Source: JASSUD01 sp031963225
Lineage (GTDB): Bacteria; Pseudomonadota; Gammaproteobacteria; Burkholderiales; Burkholderiaceae
Reading direction: 5' to 3'
DNA: 64,000 bases
Assembly: GCA_031963225.1 (NCBI GenBank)
Contig: JASSUD010000005.1
Location: 1-64,000, forward strand
Made by a program: the position numbers and the translations under genes. Shown one piece after another: positions 34,200-43,151 of this stretch. Each line of letters begins with the position of its first letter. Within the stretch, counting starts at the first letter, position 1. The notes below the pieces were generated by a model. It saw nothing but the letters and a program-made list of their open reading frames with translations, was not told the origin of the DNA and did no database searches.

Positions 34200-35451
34200 A
34201 CGCCAAGTTTATATTTATATTCAACTTCCTGGCACATTAAAAAGTATTCCAGCCGCTGTTCTCAAGGTACAAGCTTTATCAGACGGTATGCGCATAGGCC
34301 GGTTCCGATACGGTGATCGCTATCTTCAACATGCTCAAGCGATTGCACTAGATCCCTACCAATTGCCGCTTGATAAGGTGGTATACGAATTCACTAAACT
34401 CAAAGGCATACCGGGCGCTGTGCGAGATGCTAGCCCTGATGCCTGGGGACGGCGAGTTATCGAGTTTAAGCTCGAGAAGGCTGCTGGGGAGCTTGAAGAG
34501 CTGGATTATCTGTTGCACGGCCCGCAAGATAATACCGGCAATTTAGGTTTCGGCTTAAATGTAGAGCCACCCCCGCCCAAGCGTCAATATAACCGCACCT
34601 ACCAACTCGTCGAGCTAGTAAAAGCAGCACAAGCTATTGAAGATGGGCAATCGATATCCGCTTCTTTATTACAACAATTTGATCCCGGCACAAGTATGGG
34701 CGGTGCTAGGCCCAAAGCTACTATCGAGGATTCACAATATTTGTGGTTAGGAAAATTTCCTGCCCGAGGTGATCGTTGTAATCTGCAACGTATTGAATAC
34801 GCTACGCTTGAATTAGCACGTCGCTGTGGGTTGAACGTAGCACAAGCAAGGCTACAAACCATAGGCGATATAGACGTGCTTATGGTGCAGCGCTTCGACC
34901 GCGACTACACAGATAGCGGATATTTACGCTTTGGGTTCGTGAGTGGCTTGACCGTACTTAACTGCGATGACAATTATTTGGATCGCGCACGCTGGTCTTA
35001 CCCCTTGTTTGCTGATAATTTACGTCGTTGGTCAGATAAACCCGAAGTAGATTGCGTAGAACTATTTCGGCGGATGGTCTTCAATGCAGCGGTAACTAAT
35101 AATGACGACCACCCACGTAACCACGCATTGTTGCACCGGCAAAGAGGATGGCGGCTCTCGCCTGCTTATGATTTGGTGCCCACGCCCTTAGTCAGTTTAG
35201 AGCGGCGAGATCTAGCATTGAGCGTCGGAAATTTTGGTCGCACAGCCAGTATTTACAATTTATTATCACAAGTTGGTCGGTTCGGCTTGGCGATCAAAGA
35301 TGCCCGCGATCAAATCAACCACATTGTAAAAATAGTGCAACAGTGGCGCAAAGTCTTTCTTAATTGTGGTGTATCAGTGCACGATATGAACTATATCGCT
35401 CCAGCGATATTACCTGAGTGCTTCTTTATTGAAAAATGCGCTGATAGCTAG
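34183..35451 (+). CDS. HipA-like serine/threonine kinase toxin
   Basis: A 422-residue HipA-family protein with a GTG start at 34183 or, equally likely, ATG at 34189. Visible family features are the ATP-loop region SMGGARPKA, the catalytic segment NNDDHPRNHALL (Asp-His-x-x-Asn) and the metal-binding LSPAYDLVP. Family members phosphorylate translation factors such as glutamyl-tRNA synthetase and induce dormancy. All key residues are present, so it is probably active. It overlaps the antitoxin gene by 11-17 bases. Confidence 0.82.
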   Translation: MTMISERQVYIYIQLPGTLKSIPAAVLKVQALSDGMRIGRFRYGDRYLQHAQAIALDPYQLPLDKVVYEFTKLKGIPGAVRDASPDAWGRRVIEFKLEKAAGELEELDYLLHGPQDNTGNLGFGLNVEPPPPKRQYNRTYQLVELVKAAQAIEDGQSISASLLQQFDPGTSMGGARPKATIEDSQYLWLGKFPARGDRCNLQRIEYATLELARRCGLNVAQARLQTIGDIDVLMVQRFDRDYTDSGYLRFGFVSGLTVLNCDDNYLDRARWSYPLFADNLRRWSDKPEVDCVELFRRMVFNAAVTNNDDHPRNHALLHRQRGWRLSPAYDLVPTPLVSLERRDLALSVGNFGRTASIYNLLSQVGRFGLAIKDARDQINHIVKIVQQWRKVFLNCGVSVHDMNYIAPAILPECFFIEKCADS

Positions 35452-35459
35452 ATCGTTTT

Positions 35460-35830
35460 TATGTTGCGAAACGGAGAGCATCATAGGCCACCACGCTCTC
35501 TAAGCAGTTCATTAAGAGAACCTGCTGGAACAGTCTTAATAAAAAAAGCTCCACGCCTAGTATCGCAAGTACGGTCAATAATTTATGCGAACCACATTCA
35601 GTAGTACGCCCGCGTTCAAAGCGTGAAAACAATTCTTGGGTAATACCGGACTGCCCTGCCACTACACCTTGTTTCAGGCCAAGGGTCCGACAGCAGGCAG
35701 CAACGGCTTCTCCTAGCTCTTGAATAGTTTGAATTTGATATTTATGTCAAGAAATTGGCTGTTAGTGCATATTTTTGACGAAAATATCAAAATAAGAAAG
35801 CATCTTGGCCAAAGCTAATGAGGTTAAGTG
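35460..35830 (-). pseudogene. Decayed HipB-like gene and its promoter region
   Basis: This stretch matches the hipA start, hipB and upstream region of the 46164-46418 locus. The start codon has changed (ATG to ATT near 35731), one base is lost in the AAAAAAGCTCC run near 35545 causing a frameshift, and several substitutions have accrued. The upstream sequence retains the longer promoter form seen at 46419-46500. It is not expected to make a protein. Confidence 0.8.
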
Positions 35831-35850
35831 TAAAAAATTCTGATTAAAAG

Positions 35851-35875
35851 TGGCGCGGTTATAGAAACTGCGCCA
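35851..35875. promoter_or_regulatory. Third copy of the Fic-region palindrome
   Basis: TGGCGCGGTT-ATAGA-AACTGCGCCA has the same form as the two sites at 32175-32230. Next to it on either side are a hipB relic and a fic relic, so the whole hipB-operator-fic block was duplicated and then decayed. Confidence 0.75.
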
Positions 35876-35938
35876 ACATGCTGTGGAAATTGACCTAAGC
35901 GTTTATCGGCTGCTTGCCGTGCCGGCTCAGATTAATGA
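35876..35938 (+). pseudogene. Internal fragment of the HTH-Fic gene
   Basis: About 63 bases match 32995-33057 of the Fic gene (from the HAVEIGQSVYRPLAVPAQIS region) with a few substitutions and a stop. Homology ends at 35938, inside the last codons of the convergent PPTase gene. Confidence 0.75.
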
Positions 35939-36681
35939 GTGATGAAAATCGACGTAAAAACTGCGTCTGAGTGCATCTTAAAATTGCCTTTAAAAACAGC
36001 ACCTTTAACGAGAGAGTCAGTAAGGTCTTGAGTTAGCCTAATAAGAAATGTATGGTTTTTCATTTCTATTTCGCATATTTCAGCTGCATGAAATTCAAAG
36101 TAGGCTTCTACCTGCGGATATAGCGCTTTAAATAAGCTTTCTTTGGCAGAGAAGGCTAATGTTAGGGATTGTTCAAACGAAAATGGGCTATGATTCAAAG
36201 CACTTATTTCAGGTTTTTGAATAATGTGATCTTTAATATCATTTGCCATTGTGAGTGAGATCTGCTCTGCCAAGTCAATGCCGATGCTTTGATAATCAGT
36301 GTTATGGGCGACTGCACAAATCGCTTGCGTTGAGGTGTGTGTAATCGAGCCAACCAATCCAGTAGGCCAGATTGGGTTACGATGCTGGCCAATTTCTACC
36401 GTGGTTTTTTCTACCCCCAGTTTTTGCATTGCCTGTTGCGCAGCATAACGCCCGGCAAGAAATTCTGCTTTTCTTTTACTGATTGCTCGGTTTAAAGAAG
36501 GGGCATAATCAATGTCATGTTGAGTAAAGAGCGAATCCTGATAGTGCGCATTATCAAATTTGCATTGATAACCGCTAACATTTTCTGAATGCAGAATATC
36601 GAATAATCCTTCATCGATAATAAAATCAGGGTTGGCATAACGCATTTTATTCTCACAATTTGTAACACCGATCAATACCAT
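35932..36681 (-). CDS. 4'-phosphopantetheinyl transferase (EntD/Sfp-like)
   Basis: A 249-residue PPTase; a start at 36645 (MRYANPD) is also plausible because GAGA lies just before it. Motifs visible are GSITHT, the magnesium-binding IGIDLAE and the FSAKESLFKALYP signature. It transfers phosphopantetheine from CoA to carrier proteins. It is divergent from the polyene-like cluster and could serve that ACP as well as the four T domains of the NRPS. The last two or three codons lie at the junction with the fic relic, so its natural C-terminus may have been replaced. Confidence 0.85.
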   Translation of the reverse strand: MVLIGVTNCENKMRYANPDFIIDEGLFDILHSENVSGYQCKFDNAHYQDSLFTQHDIDYAPSLNRAISKRKAEFLAGRYAAQQAMQKLGVEKTTVEIGQHRNPIWPTGLVGSITHTSTQAICAVAHNTDYQSIGIDLAEQISLTMANDIKDHIIQKPEISALNHSPFSFEQSLTLAFSAKESLFKALYPQVEAYFEFHAAEICEIEMKNHTFLIRLTQDLTDSLVKGAVFKGNFKMHSDAVFTSIFITH

Positions 36682-36725
36682 TATCTATTGAACTACATCT
36701 GTTAATTTTTTATGCGAAGAGCAAG

Positions 36726-37418
36726 ATGCCTGATTTAAATTGGACCTTACCTGTTGCTCGCTGGTCTGTACTGAATGCCGATACGGCAGCGCCTGATGTT
36801 AGTTTTATTGAGCCTATGTTGCGACGGCGTTTGAGTACGTTATCAAAGATGGCCTTAAGCGTGGCGCATGATTGTGCGCCGATAGATCAGCCAGCGCGAG
36901 TTGTTTTTGCTTCTCGCCATGGGGAAATATATCGAACTGCCGAGTTGCTTAAATCGTTGGTGCAAAATCCGCCTCAGCCTTTATCACCCAATACCTTTAG
37001 CCTTTCGGTACTGAATGCAGCACCGGGCATTTTTAGTATTGTGCGCGGCGATCACTCAAATATCACAGCACTGGCGTCTGGCCCTGAAACGCTTGGTTAT
37101 GCATTACTCGAAGCATTTGCGCAATACACCGCTGAACCGCAGGTGCCCGTGCTGGTAATCTATGCAGATGAAACGCCTGATCCTATCTTGCGCTCAACTG
37201 AGGATGGAGATGCCCCCTCTTATGCATTGGCATTATGGATAACTGGCGATGCGCCAAGCGCACTTGAATGCGGTGTGCGCAACCATAGTTCAGCAGAGAT
37301 ACCCGCTTACACGCTTTGTCCACGCCAATTTAATGCTGCGTTGCATTGCCTTGAAACACACCAGCCAGCCTGCTGGGAGGGAGACGGATCAACTTGGTTC
37401 TGGCATTGGCGTCAGTAG
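36726..37418 (+). CDS. Beta-ketoacyl synthase-like chain-length factor (ApeC-like)
   Basis: A 230-residue protein of the short Ketoacyl-synt_2 type found in aryl polyene clusters: ARVVFASRHGEIYRTAELLK, LSPNTFSLSVLNAAPG and FSIVRGDHSNITALASG. It lacks the active-site Cys and is half the length of a full KS, so it is probably the non-catalytic partner (CLF) of the KS at 41890. It starts 44-80 bases from the divergent PPTase. Confidence 0.75.
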   Translation: MPDLNWTLPVARWSVLNADTAAPDVSFIEPMLRRRLSTLSKMALSVAHDCAPIDQPARVVFASRHGEIYRTAELLKSLVQNPPQPLSPNTFSLSVLNAAPGIFSIVRGDHSNITALASGPETLGYALLEAFAQYTAEPQVPVLVIYADETPDPILRSTEDGDAPSYALALWITGDAPSALECGVRNHSSAEIPAYTLCPRQFNAALHCLETHQPACWEGDGSTWFWHWRQ

Positions 37419-37492
37419 CGAATAGAGTGATCATGTGTTGATGGCAATCGGGTAAAATGAGGCTCTTACTTCAACTGCAAATAAAATTTTAT

Positions 37493-37557
37493 TTACGCAG
37501 GCATTCAAGAAGACCGTGGTTTGCATGTTGGGGTTCCTTCGTCACCACCAACCTACC
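37493..37557 (+). repeat. Polyene-cluster intergenic repeat, copy 1
   Basis: It carries the left part TACGCAGGCATTCAAGAAG and the core GTTGGGGTTCCTTCGTCACC running to ACCTACC (37527-37557). It sits just upstream of the ACP ribosome site. Confidence 0.75.
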
Positions 37558-37574
37558 CTTCTTTAGGAGAAATT

Positions 37575-37850
37575 GTGGACTCGCTAAAATTAGAAATTAA
37601 ACAGCTCTTGATTGAGGCGCTCAATTTAGAGGATTTGACACCCGCGGATATCGGTGACGATACGCCTCTTTTTACAAGCGATGGAATTGGGCTTGATTCG
37701 ATTGATGCGCTGGAAATTGGTATTGCTATACGTAAAAAATATCAGTTGCAAATGGAAGCGAAAGATATCCGTATGCGCGAGCATTTCCGTTCGGTTGATA
37801 CATTGGCTAATTTAGTTGTTAGTCAACGCGGCGACTCTGCTGAACATTAA
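37575..37850 (+). CDS. Acyl carrier protein of the polyene cluster (ApeE/F-like)
   Basis: A 91-residue ACP with the phosphopantetheine serine in GLDSIDALEI. The GTG start at 37575 is chosen because AGGAGA precedes it at 37565-37570 and the family begins here; the longer frame from 37521 reads through the intergenic repeat. Canonical aryl polyene clusters have two ACPs, whereas only this one is visible. It would carry the growing polyene chain. Confidence 0.82.
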   Translation: MDSLKLEIKQLLIEALNLEDLTPADIGDDTPLFTSDGIGLDSIDALEIGIAIRKKYQLQMEAKDIRMREHFRSVDTLANLVVSQRGDSAEH

Positions 37851-37946
37851 GCCATTTCTGACCTATCAAAATATCCCTCTTGGCATTACCTCAACTTGAG
37901 AGTGCCGCGAAATTTTTTCCGTGCACCATAGCAGCGTGCTTCTATT

Positions 37947-39668
37947 GTGATGTTGACTCCTTTACACCTGTTATTTAATCGTCGTTTTGCCGATAACCGA
38001 GCGGCGTGCATTGATGGTGATTGTGTGCTTGACTGGCGCCTATTTACCGAACGTGTATCGGCGCTAGCGTATGCGTTACAGAGCCAGCACTATAGGCATC
38101 GTACGCGTTGGGCATTGTGTATTGGTGATCCATTTGATTTTGCTTGTGGCTTATTCGCCTTGCTTGCAGCGGGTAAGCACATTGTGCTACCGGCCAATCA
38201 CAAACCCGCTGCACTAGCACAGCTAACCGGTTTGTACGATAGCGTGCTAGATAGTGTTGAGGGTTTGCTTGAGCTTGGAGTGGGCAAAGGCTGTGCTGAA
38301 CTAACGATTGACCCGCGTGCTCCGCTGAGTCTAGTCACTTCCGGTAGCAGTGGTGTACCCAAAGTCGTGCATAAGACGCTCGCCCAGTTTGATGCAGAAG
38401 TGCGTACGCTGTCGACCTTGTGGGGAGCTGCCATGCAAGATGTGACCGTGGTAGCTAGTGTGCCGCATCACCATATTTATGGCTTGCTGTTTCGTTTGCT
38501 ATGGCCGCTTGCTGCTGGCCAACCGTTCGATCGTATGACTTGCGTTGAGCCAGCGGATGTTAGGGCGCGGCTGGCGGCGTTGGGACGCACGATCTTGGTT
38601 TCAAGCCCGGCCCAGCTGGCGCGCTGGCCGTCACTGATCGAGCTAGAGCAGTTCGTACCGGCACCACGCTTTATTTTTTCATCGGGCGGCCCTCTAGCAA
38701 CTGAAACCGCTGCTGCCTATGCAACAGTTTTGCAGGTTGCCCCAATTGAAGTGTATGGCAGTACTGAGACAGGCGGTATTGGCTGGCGCTCTCAACACCA
38801 GCTAGGCAGTGCAAGTGAGGTGGACAATACGTGGATACCCATGCCTGGCGTTGATGTGCGCTGCGCTGCCAATGGCGCATTACAGTTGCGCTCACCGCAT
38901 CTACCAGATGACCAATGGTTATGTGTACAGGATGGTGTGCAGATCGGTGTTGATGGGCGTTTCCGTTTACTGGGGCGATTGGATCAAATCATTAAATTGG
39001 AAGAAAAGCGAGTTTCATTATCTGAGTTAGAGCAAGTACTGGTGCGCCATCCTTGGGTTAAGCAGGCAGCCTTAGCACAACTTAATGGTGCACGTTTGAG
39101 GCTTGGCGCAGTGATCGTATTAACAAGCCAAGGTGTCCAGACATGGCGTGACGCAACCAGTCGCCAGCTGATGATCAAGACGTTACGTAGCTATTTAGCT
39201 GAGTATTTCGATTTTGTAGTACTGCCACGATATTGGCGTTTTTGTACTCAACTGCCTTTTGATGAGCGGGGCAAACTGTCTGCGGCTAACCTTACCGCGT
39301 GCTTTAAAACAAATTCATTACAACCTGATGTGCTTGCTGAATGGAGAGATGCTGATTTTGCACTGCTCGAACTTTATGTGCCTGCAACGTTGGTTCATTT
39401 CGATGGTCATTTCCCTGGTATGCCCATTCTGCCAGGCGTGGTCCAGATTGATTGGGCCGTGCGCTATGCTGCGCATTATTTTTCAATGGATACTTGGTTT
39501 CAAGCGCTTGACCAGGTTAAGTTCTTTTCCATGGTGCGTCCGAACACCATGCTGAGGCTGGCTTTGACGCATGATGCATCGCGTGCACGAGTTGAGTTTC
39601 GTTATTATGCGGACAAACAGGTATATGCAAGCGGACGGATTGTTTATGGCAAAGCCAAGATTGTTTAA
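37947..39668 (+). CDS. AMP-dependent acyl ligase fused to an ApeI-like dehydratase
   Basis: A 573-residue two-domain protein. Residues about 1-440 form an ANL adenylating enzyme (VTSGSSGVPKVVHKT, EVYGSTETGGI, LGRLDQIIKLEEKRVS). The C-terminal about 100 residues form a hot-dog dehydratase (HFDGHFPGMPILPGVVQ), whose His is expected to be catalytic. In aryl polyene pathways these jobs belong to ApeH (loading the aryl starter) and ApeI. The starter could be the cinnamic acid-type product of the ammonia lyase next door. It lies 96 bases after the ACP. Confidence 0.8.
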   Translation: MMLTPLHLLFNRRFADNRAACIDGDCVLDWRLFTERVSALAYALQSQHYRHRTRWALCIGDPFDFACGLFALLAAGKHIVLPANHKPAALAQLTGLYDSVLDSVEGLLELGVGKGCAELTIDPRAPLSLVTSGSSGVPKVVHKTLAQFDAEVRTLSTLWGAAMQDVTVVASVPHHHIYGLLFRLLWPLAAGQPFDRMTCVEPADVRARLAALGRTILVSSPAQLARWPSLIELEQFVPAPRFIFSSGGPLATETAAAYATVLQVAPIEVYGSTETGGIGWRSQHQLGSASEVDNTWIPMPGVDVRCAANGALQLRSPHLPDDQWLCVQDGVQIGVDGRFRLLGRLDQIIKLEEKRVSLSELEQVLVRHPWVKQAALAQLNGARLRLGAVIVLTSQGVQTWRDATSRQLMIKTLRSYLAEYFDFVVLPRYWRFCTQLPFDERGKLSAANLTACFKTNSLQPDVLAEWRDADFALLELYVPATLVHFDGHFPGMPILPGVVQIDWAVRYAAHYFSMDTWFQALDQVKFFSMVRPNTMLRLALTHDASRARVEFRYYADKQVYASGRIVYGKAKIV

Positions 39669-39677
39669 TTATTAAGT

Positions 39678-39746
39678 GATGTTACGCAGGTATTCGATAA
39701 GCCAATGGTATGGATGTTGGGGAACGTTGCCCACCACCAACCTACC
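39678..39746 (+). repeat. Polyene-cluster intergenic repeat, copy 2
   Basis: This copy begins TGATGTTACGCAGGTATTCG and ends CCACCACCAACCTACC, with a diverged core (GGGGAACGTTGCCC). It occupies the gap between the ligase and the ammonia lyase genes. Confidence 0.75.
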
Positions 39747-39832
39747 GTTCTTTGCACTCGGCCTACCAACAACTTGCCGTTCAATAACATGCGTAACACG
39801 AGTTCTAGCTACATGAGTGAAATATATAACGT

Positions 39833-41428
39833 ATGACTTCTGATTCCATCGATCCCACACTTGAACCCATCACCATCGGCGCACGTCGGCTTACTATTGA
39901 GGAAGTGCTAGCCGTGGCTGAGCGTGGCGCACAGGTGCGTCTTGCTCAGCAGCAGGCCTTTCGTGAAAGAATTGAGCGTGGCGCAAACTATTTACGCAAC
40001 TGCCTCGCGAGCGGTGCAACTGTCTATGGAGTCAATACTGGCTATGGCGACGCTTGCGAAGTTACGGTGCCGCCGGCATTGGTGGAATCATTACCGTTGC
40101 AACTGACTCGTTATCATGGCTGCGGCATGGGTGAGTATTTAGAAGCCAATGCAACATTAGCAGTGATGATGGCACGTCTTAATTCACTTGCCCATGGCTA
40201 TTCTGGCGTGCGTTGGGAGCTGCTGGAGACGCTCATGCAACTGATTAACCAACGAGTCTTGCCTCGTATTCCCGCTGAGGGTTCGGTGGGCGCGAGTGGC
40301 GATTTAACGCCGCTTTCCTATGTAGCGGCGGCACTTGTTGGTGAGCGCGAGGTGGTTCATCGAGATCAGTTGCGTATGGCAAGCGATGTACTCTCCGAGC
40401 TTGGTATCACGCCACTCATGCTAGCCCCTAAAGAAGGGCTCGCGCTGATGAATGGTACTGCGGTGATGACTGGTTTGGCATGCCTCGCTTGGCGCCGGGC
40501 TGATTATTTGACCCGTTTAGCATGCCGCCTGACCGCGCTTACCAACGTTGCATTGAACGGTAGAGCCGCTCATTTTGATGCTCGTCTTTTTGATGCCAAG
40601 CCGCATAAAGGGCAAGGCGAGGCAGCAGCTTGGATTCGTGCAGATCTGAGTGGCCGCCCAGACACCAGTGCGCAACGTGTCCAGGATCGTTATTCGGTAC
40701 GCTGTGCGCCGCACATTATTGGGGTTGCGCGTGATGCACTGAGCTGGATGCGTCGTGATATTGAAAATGAATTAAATAGCGCGAATGACAATCCATTAAT
40801 CGATCCAGATGATGAATGTGTATTGCATGGCGGCAACTTTTACGGCGGCCATATTGCATTTGCGATGGATGCGCTAAAGGTTGCAGTAGCAAACTTAGCT
40901 GATTTAATGGATCGTCAATTAGCTTTGCTAGTAGATAGTAAGTTTAATCACGGACTGCCGTCTAATCTGTCTGGCAGTGTGGGCGAACGTGCAGCAATCA
41001 ATCATGGCTTTAAAGCAGTGCAGATCAGTGCTTCGGCATGGACTGCCGAAGCGCTTAAATTGACGATGCCTGCTAGTGTATTTTCACGTTCAACAGAATC
41101 GCACAACCAAGACAAAGTGAGCATGGGTACCATCGCTGCGCGAGATTGTTTGCGCGTGCTCACCCTGACTGAGCAAGTTGCTGCTGCACATACCCTTGCA
41201 ACGGTACAAGCTGTGACGCTGCGTTTGCGCGAATCAACTATACCTGTGCTGCCCACTGTATTGACAGAGTTCATGTCTATGAGCCGAACACACTCGGCTT
41301 TCGTAGACGAAGATCGGGCGCTTGAGCCTGACTTACGGGCCACAGCACATTGGATACAAGCTGGTGCAGTTCCACTTTATAAAGATTTGGCTAGTGCGCT
41401 AGACCCAGCAGGAGAGCATCTTGGCTAA
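39833..41428 (+). CDS. Aromatic amino acid ammonia-lyase (HAL/TAL/PAL family)
   Basis: A 531-residue lyase with the MIO cofactor triad Ala154-Ser155-Gly156 in GSVGASGDLTPLSY, plus family segments ANDNPLI and a GGNFYGGHIAF-type active site. It removes ammonia from an aromatic amino acid. The substrate-selectivity pair is His-Gly (LTRYHGCGMG), where HAL has Ser-His, plant PAL Phe-Leu and Rhodobacter TAL His-Leu; the His favours tyrosine over histidine, giving 4-coumarate as a polyene starter, but this is inferred. The stop overlaps the thioesterase start by eight bases, so the two are translationally coupled. Confidence 0.85.
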   Translation: MTSDSIDPTLEPITIGARRLTIEEVLAVAERGAQVRLAQQQAFRERIERGANYLRNCLASGATVYGVNTGYGDACEVTVPPALVESLPLQLTRYHGCGMGEYLEANATLAVMMARLNSLAHGYSGVRWELLETLMQLINQRVLPRIPAEGSVGASGDLTPLSYVAAALVGEREVVHRDQLRMASDVLSELGITPLMLAPKEGLALMNGTAVMTGLACLAWRRADYLTRLACRLTALTNVALNGRAAHFDARLFDAKPHKGQGEAAAWIRADLSGRPDTSAQRVQDRYSVRCAPHIIGVARDALSWMRRDIENELNSANDNPLIDPDDECVLHGGNFYGGHIAFAMDALKVAVANLADLMDRQLALLVDSKFNHGLPSNLSGSVGERAAINHGFKAVQISASAWTAEALKLTMPASVFSRSTESHNQDKVSMGTIAARDCLRVLTLTEQVAAAHTLATVQAVTLRLRESTIPVLPTVLTEFMSMSRTHSAFVDEDRALEPDLRATAHWIQAGAVPLYKDLASALDPAGEHLG

Positions 41429-41873
41429 TCAGATCAATCCATCTGTATTGACTGCTACAGTCAGCATCGAAGTACCGTTTCACGATATTGATTCGATGAA
41501 TATTTGTTGGCATGGCCATTACGTAAAATATTTCGAGATTGCGCGTAGCGCATTACTGCGTGATTTTGAGTATGACGCCATGCACTCATTGAATTACTTG
41601 TGGCCGGTGGTTGAATGCCAGCTAAGATACATGCGGCCTGCTCGCTATGGTCAATTGTTAAATGTAAGCGCTAAGCTGCTCGAATATGAAAACCGACTCA
41701 AAATTGGCTACTTAATCACCGACCAAGCAAGCGGCGAACAGTTGACGAAAGGCCATACGATCCAAGTGGCCGTTGATGCGCAAACTCAAGCATTGCAGTT
41801 TGTATTGCCACGCGAGCTATTAGACAAATTGGAGTCGACAAGCCTTACTCGCTCAATATGCCCACAACCATAG
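41421..41873 (+). CDS. Hot-dog acyl-ACP/CoA thioesterase (ApeK-like)
   Basis: A 150-residue 4-hydroxybenzoyl-CoA thioesterase-type protein: VPFHDIDSMNICWHGHYVKY with the Asp of the family active site, then YEIARSALLRDF-like helix. The TTG start at 41421 is supported by AGGAG about seven bases upstream (41410-41414) and by overlap with the lyase stop. It may release the finished polyene or clear misloaded chains. Confidence 0.78.
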   Translation: MANQINPSVLTATVSIEVPFHDIDSMNICWHGHYVKYFEIARSALLRDFEYDAMHSLNYLWPVVECQLRYMRPARYGQLLNVSAKLLEYENRLKIGYLITDQASGEQLTKGHTIQVAVDAQTQALQFVLPRELLDKLESTSLTRSICPQP

Positions 41874-41889
41874 TTATTCGAGATGCGTC

Positions 41890-43083
41890 ATGAGTCAGCC
41901 ACGTTGCTATTTAAATGCGCTTAGCATGGTTAATGCGCTAGGCGATGATCTAGCCGTGATTGGGCGTCGCTTAGCAAAGGGTGATACTTCAGCTATGGTG
42001 ACTGAGCAAGTTAGTGTAGCGCTTGGTAAGTTAACCGTTGGCCGAGTAAGTCGAACATTGCTTCCCATACCGCCGGCACTAGCCCGCGATGACTGTCGAA
42101 ATAACCGTTTACTGTTGAGCGCTTTGAAAAAAATGGAAAGCGAGCTTGAAAAGATACTTGCTCGCTATGGTCGCTCGAGGATCGGTGTCGTGTTGGGTAC
42201 GACAACCTCAGGCATTGCCGCAGCTGAAGCAATGCTTGCTGAGCAAGCTGCTGGCCGACCAGTGCCTGCGAGCTACGATTACCAACAGATCGAAATGGGC
42301 GCCGCGGCATTATTTGTGGCCAAAGTACTCGGCGTGACGGGGCCTACCTACACTATTTCAACAGCCTGTACCTCAAGTGCAAAAGTTTTTGCGGTAGCAC
42401 GCCGATTACTGCAAATTGGTCTGTGCGATGCAGTCATAGTGGGAGGGGCGGATACCTTGTGTGGTATGACGCTTGGAGGATTCAGCGCGCTAGAGTCAAT
42501 TAGTCCCCAACTAGTCAACCCAATGAGCCGCAATCGCTGCGGGATCAACTTAGGCGAGGGCGCTGCCCTTTTTATTATGAGCCGCGATGAGGCTCCTATT
42601 GCACTGTTGGGTGTGGGTGAAGCAAGTGATGCTTATCATATTTCTGCGCCCGACCCTCAAGGAATCGGTGCCGAGATGGCGCTACGCGCAGCGCTTGACG
42701 ATGCGGCGCTCACCGCATCCGAAATTGGTTATGTCAATCTGCATGGCACAGCTACACCCAAAAATGACGAGATGGAAAGTGGCGTAGTACAGCGAGTGTT
42801 CCCAGATGGTGTGCCAGCGAGCAGCACCAAGCCGCTAGTAGGCCATTTACTGGGAGCGGCAGGTGCAACCGAGTTGGGTTTTTGTTGGCTTGCACTAAGT
42901 GGCATGGCCCCTTCCCTACCACCGCACATCTGGGACGGTATGGTAGATGAGCGATTGCCGCGGCTTAACTTGGTGCAACCTGGCCAAATACTCGAAAAGA
43001 GAAAAGGCTCGCAACAGCGAATATGTATGAGCAATTCATTCGCTTTTGGCGGTAGTAATGCCAGCTTAATTATTGGTGGTTGA
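41890..43083 (+). CDS. Beta-ketoacyl-ACP synthase (ApeO/ApeR-like)
   Basis: A 397-residue KAS I/II-type enzyme with the complete triad: Cys160 (STACTSSAK), His285 (LHGTATPKND) and His319 (VGHLLGAAG). It elongates the ACP-bound chain by two carbons per round. Canonical clusters have two full KS genes; this is the only one in the window, presumably pairing with the CLF-like protein at 36726. It starts 16 bases after the thioesterase. Confidence 0.87.
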   Translation: MSQPRCYLNALSMVNALGDDLAVIGRRLAKGDTSAMVTEQVSVALGKLTVGRVSRTLLPIPPALARDDCRNNRLLLSALKKMESELEKILARYGRSRIGVVLGTTTSGIAAAEAMLAEQAAGRPVPASYDYQQIEMGAAALFVAKVLGVTGPTYTISTACTSSAKVFAVARRLLQIGLCDAVIVGGADTLCGMTLGGFSALESISPQLVNPMSRNRCGINLGEGAALFIMSRDEAPIALLGVGEASDAYHISAPDPQGIGAEMALRAALDDAALTASEIGYVNLHGTATPKNDEMESGVVQRVFPDGVPASSTKPLVGHLLGAAGATELGFCWLALSGMAPSLPPHIWDGMVDERLPRLNLVQPGQILEKRKGSQQRICMSNSFAFGGSNASLIIGG

Positions 43084-43151
43084 TTTGTCTGCGTAAGGCA
43101 CTGAGACCATACTCGGTCTGTAGCCATGAAAATAAAGATACTATTTTTCTG

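Noticed and set aside
37521..37574. N-terminal extension of the ACP
   Set aside because: It translates the intergenic repeat; AGGAGA supports GTG 37575.
43080..43151. N-terminal extension of the ApeP-like dehydratase
   Set aside because: The 24 extra residues are unlike the family and ATG 43152 directly precedes the conserved region.
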